Assembly (NCBI GenBank): GCA_000507305.1
Contig: DF239095.1
Span: 1-64,000, forward strand
Direction of reading: 5' to 3'
DNA: 64,000 nucleotides
Source of the DNA: Breviolum minutum Mf 1.05b.01
Lineage: Eukaryota > Sar > Dinophyceae > Suessiales > Symbiodiniaceae
This document shows positions 34,604 through 45,581 of the stretch, in pieces. Both the position numbers and the translations under genes were made by a program. How positions within the stretch are numbered: position 1 is the first letter of the stretch; every line of letters starts with the position of its first letter. Below the pieces are notes generated by a model. It worked only from the letters and a program-made list of their open reading frames with translations. It did not search any database and was not told the DNA's origin.

Positions 34604-34736
34604 GTTTGGGGGGCGTCAGCCCAGCAGTCCGCCATCGGATCCGTCCGCGCCTTCAACTTGGCTTTCACCTCCTCAGGCATCCCGACGAAGCCGCCCTGGG
34701 TCACGTGGGTGGAACACCAGCTGGAGGCGATGTATG
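34604..34736 (-). CDS. Internal exon, unknown protein
   Basis: Acceptor TTTTGGCACACAG| follows the microsatellite; the donor is AAAC|GTTGGAGG at the family F terminus. 133 nt read YIASSWCSTHVTQGGFVGMP, then EEVKAKLKARTDPMADCWAD. GC-rich and clearly coding. Not recognised. Confidence 0.7.
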
Positions 34737-34758
34737 CTGTGTGCCAAAATTAATGGTT

Positions 34759-35050
<292 letters not shown>

Positions 35051-35223
35051 AACATGCTTGTGAATTCAACTTGTGAGATTATTTAAATGCGTTCTTGGTA
35101 GGTAGTGTAAGCTGTTGACACCTTTTGGCTTGTCAATGGTACCAAAAAGACCCATCGCTTTGTACGGAAAGATTGCTTCTGTCTATAGAAGGCCATGGTT
35201 CAGCTTTGTAATTTTTGTTCCAG

Positions 35224-35460
35224 AAGAAAACGACTTGCAAAAGGACTGCCCAAAATTATGTGTTCTTTCATTGCTATTTGGAAGGGAACCGCTGCTTAAC
35301 ATCACAAAAATACAGAGTCGCGTTGGTTCAATGGGTCATGAATCCTATTCTTTGGAAACATGTCAAAATCATTGCAATTAAACTTATGTTTGGAGGTTCT
35401 CCCAGCGGTCATCATGTTCAAATCGTGACACCAACAGTCACCTTCAATGCCCTTGAGTAG
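35224..35460 (+). CDS. Terminal exon, unknown protein
   Basis: Excellent acceptor (GCTTTGTAATTTTTGTTCCAG|) and a 78-codon frame to TAG, phase 0. Features include RTAQNYVFFHCYLEGNRCLT, a Trp pair in VQWVMNPILWKHVK and a hydrophobic/Gly stretch. A second frame is open for 50 codons. Not recognised. Confidence 0.5.
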   Translation, partial: KKTTCKRTAQNYVFFHCYLEGNRCLTSQKYRVALVQWVMNPILWKHVKIIAIKLMFGGSPSGHHVQIVTPTVTFNALE

Positions 35461-35656
35461 TTTCATGGTGACCTGACCTCATGCTTCAAAACATCTTGCA
35501 CATCAGGTTTTGGTGTGTTTAAGGCTGCAAAAGAAAAATTACAACACCCTTACCTCCAAAGCATTTCCCAAAATATGTCTATTCATCAGTCCGGTCATTC
35601 AGAAATCATTCTCCAATTGATTGGTAATTTATCCCATCATTTGCAGGGTTTTATAC

Positions 35657-35885
35657 ATCCCAGGTGGTTGTTGAGGTTTTCTTCCATCAACAGTATGAAT
35701 CATAATTTTTTGTCCGCGGGACATCCTAGTAGTCGCCATCCCATCATCCCATCGCACCTTGGGAGGTGGCGGACCTTTGCCCTTTCCTTTGCTTGCCTTG
35801 GGCGCAGCACCTCCGCAGGTTCCACGATGAAGCAGTAACTCCTCCCCTCGTGACCTCGCCTCCCCACTTGGTTTTGACAAGACCA
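35657..35885 (-). CDS. Internal exon, low-complexity basic protein
   Basis: Acceptor TTCAAGATTTTTTCCAG|TG and donor CTGGGAT|GTATAA bound 75 codons. It contains KASKGKGKGPPPPKVRWDDG and a GQKIMIHTVDGRKPQQPPG tail. The Lys-Gly and poly-Pro segments suggest a disordered nucleic-acid or scaffold-binding region. Function unknown. Confidence 0.65.
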
Positions 35886-36874
35886 CTGGAAAAAATCTTG
35901 AACACAGTCTGAAATCTGAGTGACAACCTACAAACATCTTTAGGGTTTAGGTTTTTTTTTAAAGACCACCCTAAGAATCCTGACCCCTCGTGAGGGTATC
36001 CCAAACTCATGCCAAAGTAGCATAGCCCTCTTTCGCCTTTTTTCGTTTTTTCGCTATACTCTTACCAGGCCGCTTTGACCTACTAATCAGCTTAAGCAGC
36101 ACAATCCGGCAGTGTTTTGGTGAAGGCCACCTTCCTGTGACTTTAGTCATATGCTGTGTCCGTCACTGTCGCTGACCACAACTGGATGGGCAACAGGAAA
36201 ACAAGCGCATTTTGGACAAACATATCAAACATGATTTTCGAAAGACACCGACCAAGCCAAAATTGGTGAAAGCTCGAGATTCTTGGCCAAATCCTGGCTA
36301 GAAACGCTGTAGTTTGAATCAAATTCTGGAATTACATCATCTTTGCATCGTCGACTTTGAAAAGTCTCAAGAAATCTTTGATGATAATCACTGGAAACAA
36401 ACCAAAGAAAAAATGAGAACGAGGTTTTCCTGAAGTTGTCATGGATACATACTATGGTGTATATTCATACTGTAGGGGTTGTGATTCTCAACAAAAACGT
36501 GGGAAACCTTCATGATTCACTCAGGACCCAAACAAGTTTCATAAGCTGATCCTAGGATTTAGTACATCATAGTGACATGTCTAGCTGTCTTGGTGACTCA
36601 GGGTGTGTGATGCTGTGTGGATGTTTCCAAATTTGAATCTTACCTACGATTTTCAAAAAAAAAGAACGAACGAATCAATGGCTTTCGTCACAAAATCTCC
36701 AAGGTTCAAGATCTACCTGGATTTCCTTACAGATTTGCTTGGTTTTTGTTTCTTCTCAGACTCAAAGGAGGATTCCCCAAGAAATTCAAGAACCCACCTC
36801 ACCCTACCTCTGCCCCACAAAAAGCCAAGAAAACACATATCAAATTATCAAATCTGCTGGATTTGCAAAATGAC

Positions 36875-37004
36875 CTGCAGCACTTGGAGCAGCCCCTAAA
36901 GGTTGTGCAGCAAAGTAATCTGCGGCTGCCTGCAAGGGGCCGGGCATGTGAGCATGTCGCATGTCGCATGGTATTTTCTGCGGAAGAGCATGGAACAGCA
37001 CTGA
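36875..37004 (-). CDS. Internal exon, Ala/Pro-rich
   Basis: Acceptor TTTCCGCAACACAG| and donor GCTGCAG|GTCATT, 43 codons: SVLFHALPQKIPCDMRHAHM, then AAADYFAAQPLGAAPSAA. The plus strand also has an open frame after a very good acceptor at 36760-36771, so strand is not settled. Confidence 0.45.
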
Positions 37005-37195
37005 CTGTGTTGCGGAAATCAGGGAGAAGTCCACTCCATGGTGATCAAAACCAACACTTTCCTGAACTTAAAGTGACCCTATAATCAATGGTCACCGGAG
37101 GGCAGTTTTCAGAAACTTTTCGCTCAAATGTAAAATACTAAACTCAAAATGCCCACTTTGATGGCAAATTTCAGGCTTATGAAAGGACCCATCAT

Positions 37196-37315
37196 TCAAA
37201 TGGTTGGGGCCGCCACAACCTTCATGCCTTTTTTTCCTGAAACCCACGAGGCCTGACCCTTGACATTCCAAACAATGCCCATCTTGCAGTTTTCTGCACA
37301 CCAATCCTTCAACTC
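37196..37315 (-). CDS. Terminal exon, unknown protein
   Basis: Acceptor TTCCTGCCTTTCAG|G, 39 codons and TGA, phase 0: ELKDWCAENCKMGIVWNVKG, then QASWVSGKKGMKVVAAPTI. Compact, Trp/Cys-containing domain end. Not recognised. Confidence 0.65.
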   Translation of the reverse strand, partial: ELKDWCAENCKMGIVWNVKGQASWVSGKKGMKVVAAPTI

Positions 37316-37377
37316 CTGAAAGGCAGGAATTCTTTGGTTCATCAACATTGGACCTACATGAAATAGGATATTACATA

Positions 37378-37467
37378 CCCATAGGATCCATGTATGGTAT
37401 ATTTACACACATGTACTGGATTTGTATGGTAAATGTAGGTAAATATACCATACATGGATCCTATGGG
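37378..37467. mobile_element. Family A element with perfect 28-bp inverted arms
   Basis: The left arm 37378-37405 (CCCATAGGATCCATGTATGG...) is the exact inverted complement of the right arm 37440-37467, with a 34-bp loop. It is the cleanest copy of the family. Confidence 0.97.
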
Positions 37468-37635
37468 ATAGAAATGCTGCTGTACATGTAGTTAATAAAG
37501 AGTTCGAGAAATGTTGAGATATTGAAAGTCAATTCGTAACATATTGGCAATTACAAGCACATGTCATATGCCATGTAAAGTATAATCAACGCCTGCGAAC
37601 GCGGCCTGCTTCCGCCTGCTACGACAACGCCATAA

Positions 37636-37724
37636 CCCATAGGATCCATGTATGGTATATCTACCTACATTTACCATAAAAATAAACCAAGTGTGTGCAA
37701 ATATACCATACACGGATCCTATGG
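37636..37724. mobile_element. Family A element
   Basis: The left arm starts CCCATAGGATCCATGTATGG; the right arm ATATACCATACACGGATCCT differs at one base. It is only about 170 bp from the perfect copy. Confidence 0.95.
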
Positions 37725-37916
37725 TCACTCACATGTGAAGCCATGGCATACCAGTACGTGCGTAGATGTACTTATATGCGTTGCAGGAGCCATTAGCCCG
37801 GGCATAAGTGTGCAGTCATGTGATTTTTGAATGGATACAAGGATACAACACATGCACAAACACAGCAATTATAATGATTTATTCTTTAGAGTCAACCGAA
37901 GAATGCTTCCAAATCT

Positions 37917-37988
37917 TCACCCATGTTGATGTGAAAAAACAAAACTCTCCTTCAAGGATGCCTTAAATGCTCGCACCCAAGCTGTCTC
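37917..37988 (-). CDS. Terminal exon, unknown protein
   Basis: Acceptor TTGTGACTTTGACAG|G, 23 codons and TGA: ETAWVRAFKASLKESFVFSH. Phase 0. Two different gene ends (here and at 37196) on one strand within 0.8 kb imply separate genes or alternative ends. Confidence 0.6.
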   Translation of the reverse strand, partial: ETAWVRAFKASLKESFVFSHQHG

Positions 37989-38928
37989 CTGTCAAAGTCA
38001 CAACTCACCACAAATCTGAGATCTTGCATCAGTGAAAGGTCCAAGATGTAACATGAAAGAGAAGACTTCAAACGTGAAACATTTTTGCAAAAGAACACAC
38101 CTACTTATTGTGTCTTTTTCCACCGCTCATGTTGATAAAAATGCGCCAAGTCTGAATTGGATCATTTTCCCCAATCTTTTGAGATTTAAAAAAAACTTCC
38201 GGCTTTCACGCTCTGCTCCGACCGGCTGAGTCAGCAGTCAGCCCGGTTTGACCAAAACAAATTGCCCGTCATCAAGGCAGGCAATGAAAAAATCAGCCTA
38301 TCAGGATTGATTTCAGAGCAATAAGCCTCTAACGGCACCTATGTAACATCGAAACAGATTTGGATTGCCAAGGAGATTCTCCAATACTCTCATCAAATGA
38401 ATGACTGAATGAATTCTTGAAGAGTTTTGATGTAGGATTCACGTCCTATTTAACTTCTGTTCCAACCAAATTGTCCAGAAACTCCCCTGGATTTTTTGTT
38501 CAAAGAGTTTTGAAACTGGTCAGTTGAGTTAAGTCATTGATCCCACGATTCTTCCTCACAGCAACATACCCGAGTGACGCTGTCATTTTTAATTGTGCTT
38601 CATTTCCCCACGTGAAATACGAGGATTCCCTAGCCTACAAACCAAACCCATCTTAGAGCATCACCTACACCCTAGGAATCGAACATGGATACCAAAAAAT
38701 GAGGCTTTGAGAAAAGGTAACTCCTTCGGCAATTTTTGGTATCAATTCCTTAGATTTCAGTGAATTTTAAATGTCACGAAAAACATCTCTATCATTTTGG
38801 CTTCTCGATCTGGAAGCTCTGCCACCACTCCAAGAAAATTGCAACACACCCTTAGAGCACACCGTTCGGCAATCCCCCCGTTCGCCAACTATGCTGGAGG
38901 AATCCCTTGATTCATAGCCTGTTGGTAC

Positions 38929-39092
38929 CAGTAAAAGGTTGCTCGGGGTGTGTTCCAGTTCGGTGTGTTGTTTCACAACCTTTGAGGACCACACCTTCTC
39001 CACTTTCTTTTGCAAGACCTAGGCCACGCAAAATGGGCCGCTTGTTGGCGGGATCGATCCATTTGTGATTTATTGGATCGATCCGGTCTTTC
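38929..39092 (-). CDS. Internal exon, unknown protein
   Basis: Acceptor CAACATATGAG|G and donor TTTACTG|GTACCA, 54 codons including DPINHKWIDPANKRPILRGL and AKESGEGVVLKGCETTHRTG. A second frame downstream (to 38767) is also open. The acceptor lacks a long pyrimidine tract. Confidence 0.55.
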
Positions 39093-40018
39093 CTCATATG
39101 TTGGGAAGACCGTTGCGGACTCCCGAAAAAAACGAACGGCTTTTGAATCCCTAAAACACAAAATGGCATCACAACACCCTGGAAGATGAACGGCTGGAAC
39201 CTCCATGAGTCTGTTCCATGTTAATTTTCCAGGGTGAAAACAAAAAGTGGGAACTTCCAACCATCAAGTCTTAGCAGCGCAGCTTAAAATGTTTTAGGGA
39301 AGATAGGGAAGGTAGACCCGTTGCCTTCCAGTCATCATCTTACTTTTTTCAACAAAATCAACTCATCTGTTTTTTTGAGGATCTGTTGCCGATTCTGTAG
39401 AGGGACATTGCATTTTGTTGGTGTGCAATCCTCTGATATCTAAGAGGTATGGCGGTAAGGTTCTATATGGAAAGGCATCTGGATACTTGGTTTGCAGCAC
39501 TTTCTTGCAAATTCCACCTCTCGGAGAAAGTTTCTGATGTTGAATTACTTGTGACAACCAGTTGGTTCCAACCAGAACTCCAAAAAAAAAACGAATTCAC
39601 AAAAAATACAAGTTTTTCAGAAGTTTTCCTCCTTGTTGTGGCCCTGAGTCTCATGTTGAAGTTTGTCACAAATCGACTCAACTTGTGGAACCAAAGTTGA
39701 TTCAGCAAGTGACTTTTTGTTTGTGTGGCCGGCGTTTTCTATGTGTATACATTAATATCTTTTGCGAAACAATATGCGTATAATGAATATATATATATAT
39801 ATTGATGAATATCCATGTATATTATACATTCTTGATTCTAATACACAGTATCTGACTATACAATATATGATTTGATTCTTCCTCATTGACTTGACTCGAA
39901 TGAACATGTCATCTTTGAATGAACAATTGCATCTTGTCAGCGGCATGTTAAAACCTTTAAGATTGAAAAAGTCCAAACTCTATCAAACAACTCCGTTTCC
40001 ACTATTACTTGCAGATCT
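39093..40018. other. No firm gene
   Basis: A family C half-element at 39185-39235, a TA run near 39788-39800, and frames at 39449-39783 (+) that look partly coding but lack paired splice sites. Confidence 0.35.
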
Positions 40019-40773
40019 TTAAAAAAACATGGCCGCATTGAGCAGCCCAGCCTTGTTGGCATGAAAATCAAAGGTCTCCATAATGCTCTGCACCTGATTC
40101 AACCAACACCAAATGTGAGACTTAAGATGTCTTTCGCCAGAGTGAAGCCTGAAGTTAAACAGTTCGTTCCTCCCAAAAAGCAATCATATTATGTTAAAAG
40201 GAATCTAGTCTTCCAAGCATCATTTTGCAAAGCTATTGCTAAACTTCAGGAGTGCATATTGTTTGCTTTTTTTTGGGGGGGGGTGGGAGTTGCTTGGAGG
40301 TTTGCATAAGCGCCTGTTCAATGGAGCGATTAGAATGAAGAGATTCTTGTTCCCCAAACGTCAAGGGTGAGTAAGTTAGAGCTACAGGATTTGCAAAATT
40401 GTTGGATAATTTTTGAATTGACATCTTTTATCCAGCACTTAGATACATTGTTGACGAAAATATGCACGTTCCATACTTCTATATATATGTGTCATGCATG
40501 CATGGTACCTACATTCTACCATGAATCTAAGCCATGATTACAGCAAGTAAATCTTGCAGTCCCATACTTTGAGCCAATTTTGGGATGCCTCGAGAACCTC
40601 CAAGGGTGATCTTTGCTTCTGGCGATTTGGAAAAAAAAGATACTCCCCGAATAATTGCTTGATGGTGATGAATCGCATGTTTTGAATCCTTGAAACATCA
40701 CCAACTCAACAAATCCACGACGATTTTCCGCCGCTTCCTCCATTGGCAGAAGCTCTAAGCTTCCCCACATGTC
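40019..40773 (-). CDS. Three-exon gene 3' end, unknown protein
   Basis: Exon 40773-40702 (CTCTCCACCAG|G ... GAGTTG|GTGATG): DMWGSLELLPMEEAAENRRG. Exon 40610-40542 (GAAGCAAAG| ... CTTGCT|GTAATC): ITLGGSRGIPKLAQSMGLQD. Exon 40093-40019 (GTTGGTTGAATCAG|G to TAA): VQSIMETFDFHANKAGLLNA. All three are phase 0 at every boundary. The GGSRGIPKLAQ...LQDLL segment faintly recalls armadillo repeats, not enough to name it. Confidence 0.7.
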
Positions 40774-40914
40774 CTGGTGGAGAGGGTGAAGTAACCAACC
40801 TCAACCGGCGACTGTGCATTTCATCAAGCCATCCTCTTAGTGAACTTCAGCAAATTGTGCCAGCGATATTTTAAAGTGCAAGGTGCATCACCATCCTTCT
40901 GGAAGCATATGTAT

Positions 40915-41020
40915 ATGGGGGTTTCCCAAAATGGTGGTACCCAGCAACCATGGGTTTTCCTATTAAAAATGATCATTTTGGGGTGTTTTGGGGGTACCAC
41001 CGTTTACGGAAACGCCCATA
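40915..41020. repeat. Family B element
   Basis: TATATGGGGGTTTCCCAAAATGG and ACCACCGTTTACGGAAACGCCCATATA, flanked by TATA on both sides. Confidence 0.85.
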
Positions 41021-41274
41021 TAGTCTATGAGATGTATGGCCTGTATATATTGGTATGCTCCCCCTCCCAGTATCGGTGGCAAATATAGGTTTAGCTCGGG
41101 ATCCCCTAAACAAATTATCATAATCCTGATGGTGACTGGCATCCTGGGAGGAGTTTCGCATCACAATGTATATAACAGAATTCGAAGGATAACAGCTTGA
41201 ATGAGATTTCAGTTTGGTCCTGGTGGATAAAAAAAACAAGTTTCTCTATATGGAAGAGATTTTGTTGGCCCTGT

Positions 41275-41349
41275 TTATGAGCTCATGATGCGCCCAGGAT
41301 TCGAGAAAGGGGTGCAAGCTGGTCTTCCATCTATCACTTCGAATCCCCG
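41275..41349 (-). CDS. Terminal exon, unknown protein
   Basis: Acceptor GTAGAGGGTTTTTCAG| then 24 codons and TAA, phase 0: RGFEVIDGRPACTPFSNPGR. Not recognised. Confidence 0.55.
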   Translation of the reverse strand, partial: RGFEVIDGRPACTPFSNPGRIMSS

Positions 41350-41540
41350 CTGAAAAACCCTCTACATCAAAGCCCTCCCAGGGCTGAAACAAAACATGTT
41401 GTCACCGAGCTTGGGAACCTTCATATCTTTAGGGATTCGAACATAGGAGTGGTATGGGAATAATATGGGTATAGGGGTCCCATTATTGATGGGTCCCTGA
41501 AAATCCCACTGATTCATAATTTGGGAAATCTCTCTTGCAG

Positions 41541-41589
41541 ATCTATGCCACTCTTCCAGCCATTCATAGGATGACAAGTACGAGGCAGG
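41541..41589 (+). CDS. Short internal exon
   Basis: Very good acceptor (GGGAAATCTCTCTTGCAG|), donor CAGG|GTGCAA; reads IYATLPAIHRMTSTRQ. The minus strand is also open here. Confidence 0.45.
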
Positions 41590-41831
41590 GTGCAATGTAT
41601 TTCAACAGTATCACTCCCAATCCCTTCACCCTGGAAGATGAACAGCTGGAACCTACAGCCATCACCCATTTGGAAAGGAAAATGATCTGTAACCAAACCT
41701 CCAGGGAATTATGTTCCATGTGAATCTTCAGGGGTGTAATTAGTTCATTTCTTTGCATATTTTTGCTTCACCTATTCACCTGAAAAAATAAACTCCACCT
41801 CATCACCACCTTTTCACAAATGTCATCCCAG

Positions 41832-41905
41832 TTGCATGAAGGCATTCAACGACTCAGCTGAGGCCTTCCTGGATTTCACTCGAATCAAAGACGTTAAGAA
41901 ACATG
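41832..41905 (+). CDS. Internal exon, unknown protein
   Basis: Acceptor AAATGTCATCCCAG|T and donor AAACATG|GTGAAC, 24 codons: MKAFNDSAEAFLDFTRIKDV then KKH. Clear coding character. Confidence 0.6.
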
Positions 41906-42317
41906 GTGAACCAAACCCTCCATCACTTGGGATGGTTGTTGGTAAACACTGGGAACTTCATAGTTGTGTTTTATTGCTTGTCACAAAATCATGTTGTTCT
42001 GGGACAGCCTATTATCTATTTTGGTTTGTTGGAATGATTCTTGGAGGAAGGACAAAATATACAATGTTGCCCGGTCTTTGTTTTATTGGAAGAATTCCCG
42101 TTGACGCCATCTAGAGGTTTAGGGGCAAGTGGACTGCAAGCTGCTATCGCTATCGGAATCACAAATAAGTTCCTTTTCTCGGGTCATAAATGTCAAACAG
42201 TGTTAGAAACAAACACTTCTTTAAAGCTACACCACCTGGCGCAACTCCCATAAGTCTTGGTTTATCATAGCCCCTTACAAAGCCACCTTTTTGGGGGTTG
42301 CGCCATCTGCTTTCCAG

Positions 42318-42442
42318 ATGGTATAAACAATCCAACAAGCCTAAATGCACCCAGGAGACTCTGCCTCAAAAGACTGGTTTCAATGATGCTTGGTTGCCAA
42401 ACTACGAATACCTGCTCTGTGTAGCACTTATTAAGCTACCAG
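42318..42442 (+). CDS. Internal exon, unknown protein
   Basis: Acceptor CATCTGCTTTCCAG|A and donor CTACCAG|GTGTTC, 41 codons: WYKQSNKPKCTQETLPQKTG, then FNDAWLPNYEYLLCVALIKL. Phase 1 in, 1 out. A TGGCGCAAC / GTTGCGCCA inverted repeat (42237-42304) ends just before it. Downstream, 42640-42790 has another open frame (PVLKEVAAGITSFLGLANWA) that may be the next exon. Confidence 0.65.
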
Positions 42443-42734
42443 GTGTTCCCCGATGGTACCTGTCAATCTTATCATGGCCTGGTCCAAAAAGCACAACCAA
42501 GTGAAATTCCACTATATGTCCATCCATGCTGCATGGTCGTTTTTCCTAGGGAAATTTTCCCATTTCCGTTCTTTCACCAAATCTCACCGGTGGTTTACCG
42601 ACTGCGTTGTTTCAACGACGGTAAACCGCAAAGGACTCCTGTGTTGAAAGAAGTCGCTGCGGGAATCACAAGCTTTCTGGGCCTCGCCAATTGGGCGGTT
42701 TCGAGCCGATCGGTTTGGAAAAGTGGAGTGACAG

Positions 42735-42845
42735 CCGTTTGGGGCCCCTATAAATGGCCGAAAATACATAAATGGGTTTCACCGGGGTGAACAAATATTT
42801 ATAGGGATGAGTTCACCCCATTTGTGACCGGTAGGGGCCCGTCTT
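42735..42845. repeat. Family H element
   Basis: GGGGCCCCTATAAATGGCCG on the left, TTTGTGACCGGTAGGGGCCC on the right, with GGGTTTCACC / GAGTTCACCCC internal inversions. Confidence 0.75.
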
Positions 42846-43208
42846 TTTGGGGGGGATGCTTGTTTGTTTCCACATCTTTTCCGAATTTTGTGGCTAGATG
42901 TGGTCATCTGTCATGTCATAAAAGTTGGAAGGGGCCCATGACTCGTGACATGACACTTGGGGATGCTCTCACACTGATGCCAATGGAAAGGGAATAGACA
43001 TCACCCACCCAAAGAAGTGATAAACACAACAGAGCATTTAAAAAAAACATCCGCGATAATCCTGATGGTGACTGGTAGTGTGTCGGAGAACAGATACCCC
43101 CATCGTCCTTTTTAAAACGCCAAAACGTGAGTCAAACGCACATCTATTTGCACACACGGAATCCGGCGAAAAGTCCATCGCCCCTGACGGGGTTTTGTGG
43201 GAAGGCGG

Positions 43209-43296
43209 CTATCTATCTGCCTTGTTCCCCAACTCCAGAATGGGACTCAAAATCTTCTGCCAATCTGTGTCCTTCCAAGTCGTTGGAACGATTTTG
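43209..43296 (-). CDS. Terminal exon, unknown protein
   Basis: Acceptor CAAATTTCCCCAG|C, 28 codons and TAG: KIVPTTWKDTDWQKILSPIL then ELGNKADR. The long plus-strand frame across the same DNA is treated as its shadow. Confidence 0.6.
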
Positions 43297-43581
43297 CTGG
43301 GGAAATTTGGGCTAAAGTCTTTTACGAAAAACGCCGGTTTTTTGAAAAAAAAAAAGGGGGGAAGGTGGCTGGTTTTTTTTCTGGTTCCTGGTAGAGGTTG
43401 GGTGGGCATGGGCGGCTCAATCTTATCTTGGGTTTCATGATCATTTGACGATGAGACAGTCGACATGCATTGGAAGAAGTTGATCTCTGACTTTTATTCC
43501 CGTCCTCCATTCACTAGAACTTTAAAAGAGGCAACGTTCATTTACAGTATCAAATCTTGCATGTATTGCTTTTCCAATCCC

Positions 43582-43661
43582 GATCCATGGGACGACGGTA
43601 TATTTACCACACAAAATCAACAAGAAATTGGATCGGTAAATATACCATCGTCCCATGGATC
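43582..43661. mobile_element. Family A element, short form
   Basis: 27-bp arms beginning GATCCATGGGACGACGGTAT, mirrored with a single C/T difference, around a 26-bp loop. Confidence 0.97.
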
Positions 43662-43965
43662 CGTCATGGGAATGTCAAACTTTTACCACACTGTTTGGTT
43701 TTTACATCTAAACTAGCCACTCAACTCCATGAACTGCCAAGGCATGATGTTTCTTTTTACAATACATCAGTTTTATGACTTGGGATGAAAGTAACAAGTC
43801 CAAAAAAGGTGGCGTATAATATCCAAATATCCCGAAAGGATCACTTAATTTGTGTGACTTGCTGGCTGCTTTTTTTGGCTAACCAACAGCACATGTACAT
43901 TGCATACCCATGCCGTCATGGTATAGTTACCTACATTCATGGCAAATGTAGGAAATATGCCACAG

Positions 43966-44073
43966 GGCCATTTCATTGATGCTGTGTTATATGCGAAAAA
44001 TTTAGCGCAGCAGCGCACCCAGGATGCCCGTGGCAAGCGAGGATCGAATTTTGGGTTCGTCTACGAAATCTGA
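43966..44073 (+). CDS. Terminal exon starting at a family A end
   Basis: Acceptor AAATATGCCACAG| lies in the right arm of a diverged family A copy (43905-43965). The 35-codon frame reads GHFIDAVLYAKNLAQQRTQD, ARGKRGSNFGFVYEI, then TGA. Basic and helical, not recognised. Confidence 0.55.
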   Translation, partial: GHFIDAVLYAKNLAQQRTQDARGKRGSNFGFVYEI

Positions 44074-44506
44074 TATTCCTGTTCATCACTATTGCAGCAG
44101 AAAGGTAGAAATTAGAAATTGAAAAATACTTCAAATTGGACATCCTCCCCGAAAGAGAGACAAAAGTAAAAAATTGCTTAAAGCCACCACCTGAAAAGAA
44201 AACAAATCCTGTACCATTTTGTTAGGCATCTGGCTGTAGCTGTCAATGGCTGTTTGGACCGTTTTCGATCTTCCAAGTGTGTGCCTTTTTCACCTTCGAA
44301 ACCCTGTGAAAAGGCAGAACATGTTACCTTATTCCATGGGAACCCATGGTTCCTTCATTTTTAGGGGTTATTTCACCCATATTTTGGGGCCTAAAACCTT
44401 CATTTTTCATGGTTTTGGGGTCCAAAGGTTACTAGTATCTGGAAGATCTAGCTGTAAGGCAAACATTTCTAGGAATAATCTTCTTCCTTGGATGCCTCAC
44501 ACTCAC

Positions 44507-45409
44507 TGTTTCTGGGTCCTTGGGTTTTTGACAACTGCCCGTGGCTACCAGCATCTCTCGTAACAGCCTGTTGCCAGCCAAGTTTGTGCTCAGAAGTGGG
44601 GATGTACCCTCCCTAAAACTGACAGGAAAACTGTCAGGATGATTTTTGTTGAAGATGATCTTTCTTTTCAATTGAGTGATTTTTAGGTTCCAGCGGTTAA
44701 TTTTCCAAGGTGCAAATAGGGGATTACCATTCCCCCAAAAAATAACAGTTTCCTCCTGAAAATAGGCCTAAACAAACGCCCCACGGTCGGAAGTTTCAAG
44801 GGCTTAAGCTGGTAGTCTTGGAGAGGGGGATAACCATCCAAAATCAACTTCCAAACAGCACAAAAAACACGCTGTTTGAAGCATTTCTCGCGGGGATAAT
44901 GGTATCTGTTCATACTTTTCATTATCCAAAGCATCCAAGAAATCAAACTGGTTGAAATGAAAAAACACAAACAAATTCAGCAATATGTTGGGATGGACTT
45001 TTAATGTACCTGAGAATATTTACCCTCCGAGGAAGGAGTTCATATCCCACCTTGTGAAAGCCGGAACGTAATCTTTCAAACATACCTTGGGTAGGGCTAT
45101 GTGCTCGTTCCCTGGAGCGTACACATAATGCAATATTTCTTGATATCAACTGCTTTGCTGGGTGGGTCCGTCTAACAGTGTTTCATAGGGAAAATGGTGG
45201 TATCCTTGGGATGGTACCCTAGCTGTTTAAGCCCCCAGAGGAGGCATTTAAAAGGGAATATACACGATAAATACCCTGTATATAATGTGTACATGGGGAT
45301 TGACTTATTATTAAGGGGCCCCCACCATGGACCATTTTCCCTAGTGTTTTACTCAAAATGCCAAAGTCCGAACAAGACCGGCAAATGTATGATTTCCAAC
45401 CCCGTCCCT
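44507..45409 (-). CDS. Four-exon segment, unknown protein
   Basis: Exon 45409-45353 (TTTTGGTGATGTTGAAG| ... TTTTGA|GTAAAA), exon 45111-45024 (ACGCTCCAG|G ... CGGAGG|GTAAAT: ERAHSPTQGMFERLRSGFHK), exon 44947-44871 (TTTTTTCATTTCAACCAG| ... ACAGC|GTGTTT: FDFLDALDNEKYEQIPLSPR) and exon 44567-44507 (GGCAACAG|G ... GAAACA|GTGAGT: LLREMLVATGSCQKPKDPET). Every phase joins; the first exon in this phase reads LEIIHLPVLFGLWHFE. The last intron contains a family C element. Family not recognised; helix-rich. Confidence 0.7.
44606..44710. repeat. Family C element inside an intron
   Basis: ACCCTCCCTAAAACTGACAGG and GGTTCCAGCGGTTAATTTTCC ends; located in the intron between exons 44871 and 44567. Confidence 0.7.
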
Positions 45410-45474
45410 CTTCAACATCACCAAAAGGAAACAAACCCATCATTTCAAAACTGTACATCATGATGTTTCTCACA

Positions 45475-45581
45475 GGATCCACGTATATGATATGTTATGT
45501 ATTTACCTACATTTAAGTTGATGTTACTGGATTTCATGTATATAGGCCGGCAAATATACCTTTCGTCCCAATGGATCCTAG
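45475..45581. mobile_element. Family A element providing a splice acceptor
   Basis: CAGGATCCACGTATATGATATG and CGTCCCAATGGATCCTAG arms, with TTTACCTACATTTAAG and GGCAAATATACC inside. The final TAG directly precedes an open exon frame at 45582. Confidence 0.8.

Noticed and set aside
43078..43440. 120-codon plus ORF
   Set aside because: It overlaps the better-supported minus terminal exon 43209-43296. The 5' part (43090-43200) may be a separate exon, but strand and frame could not be decided.
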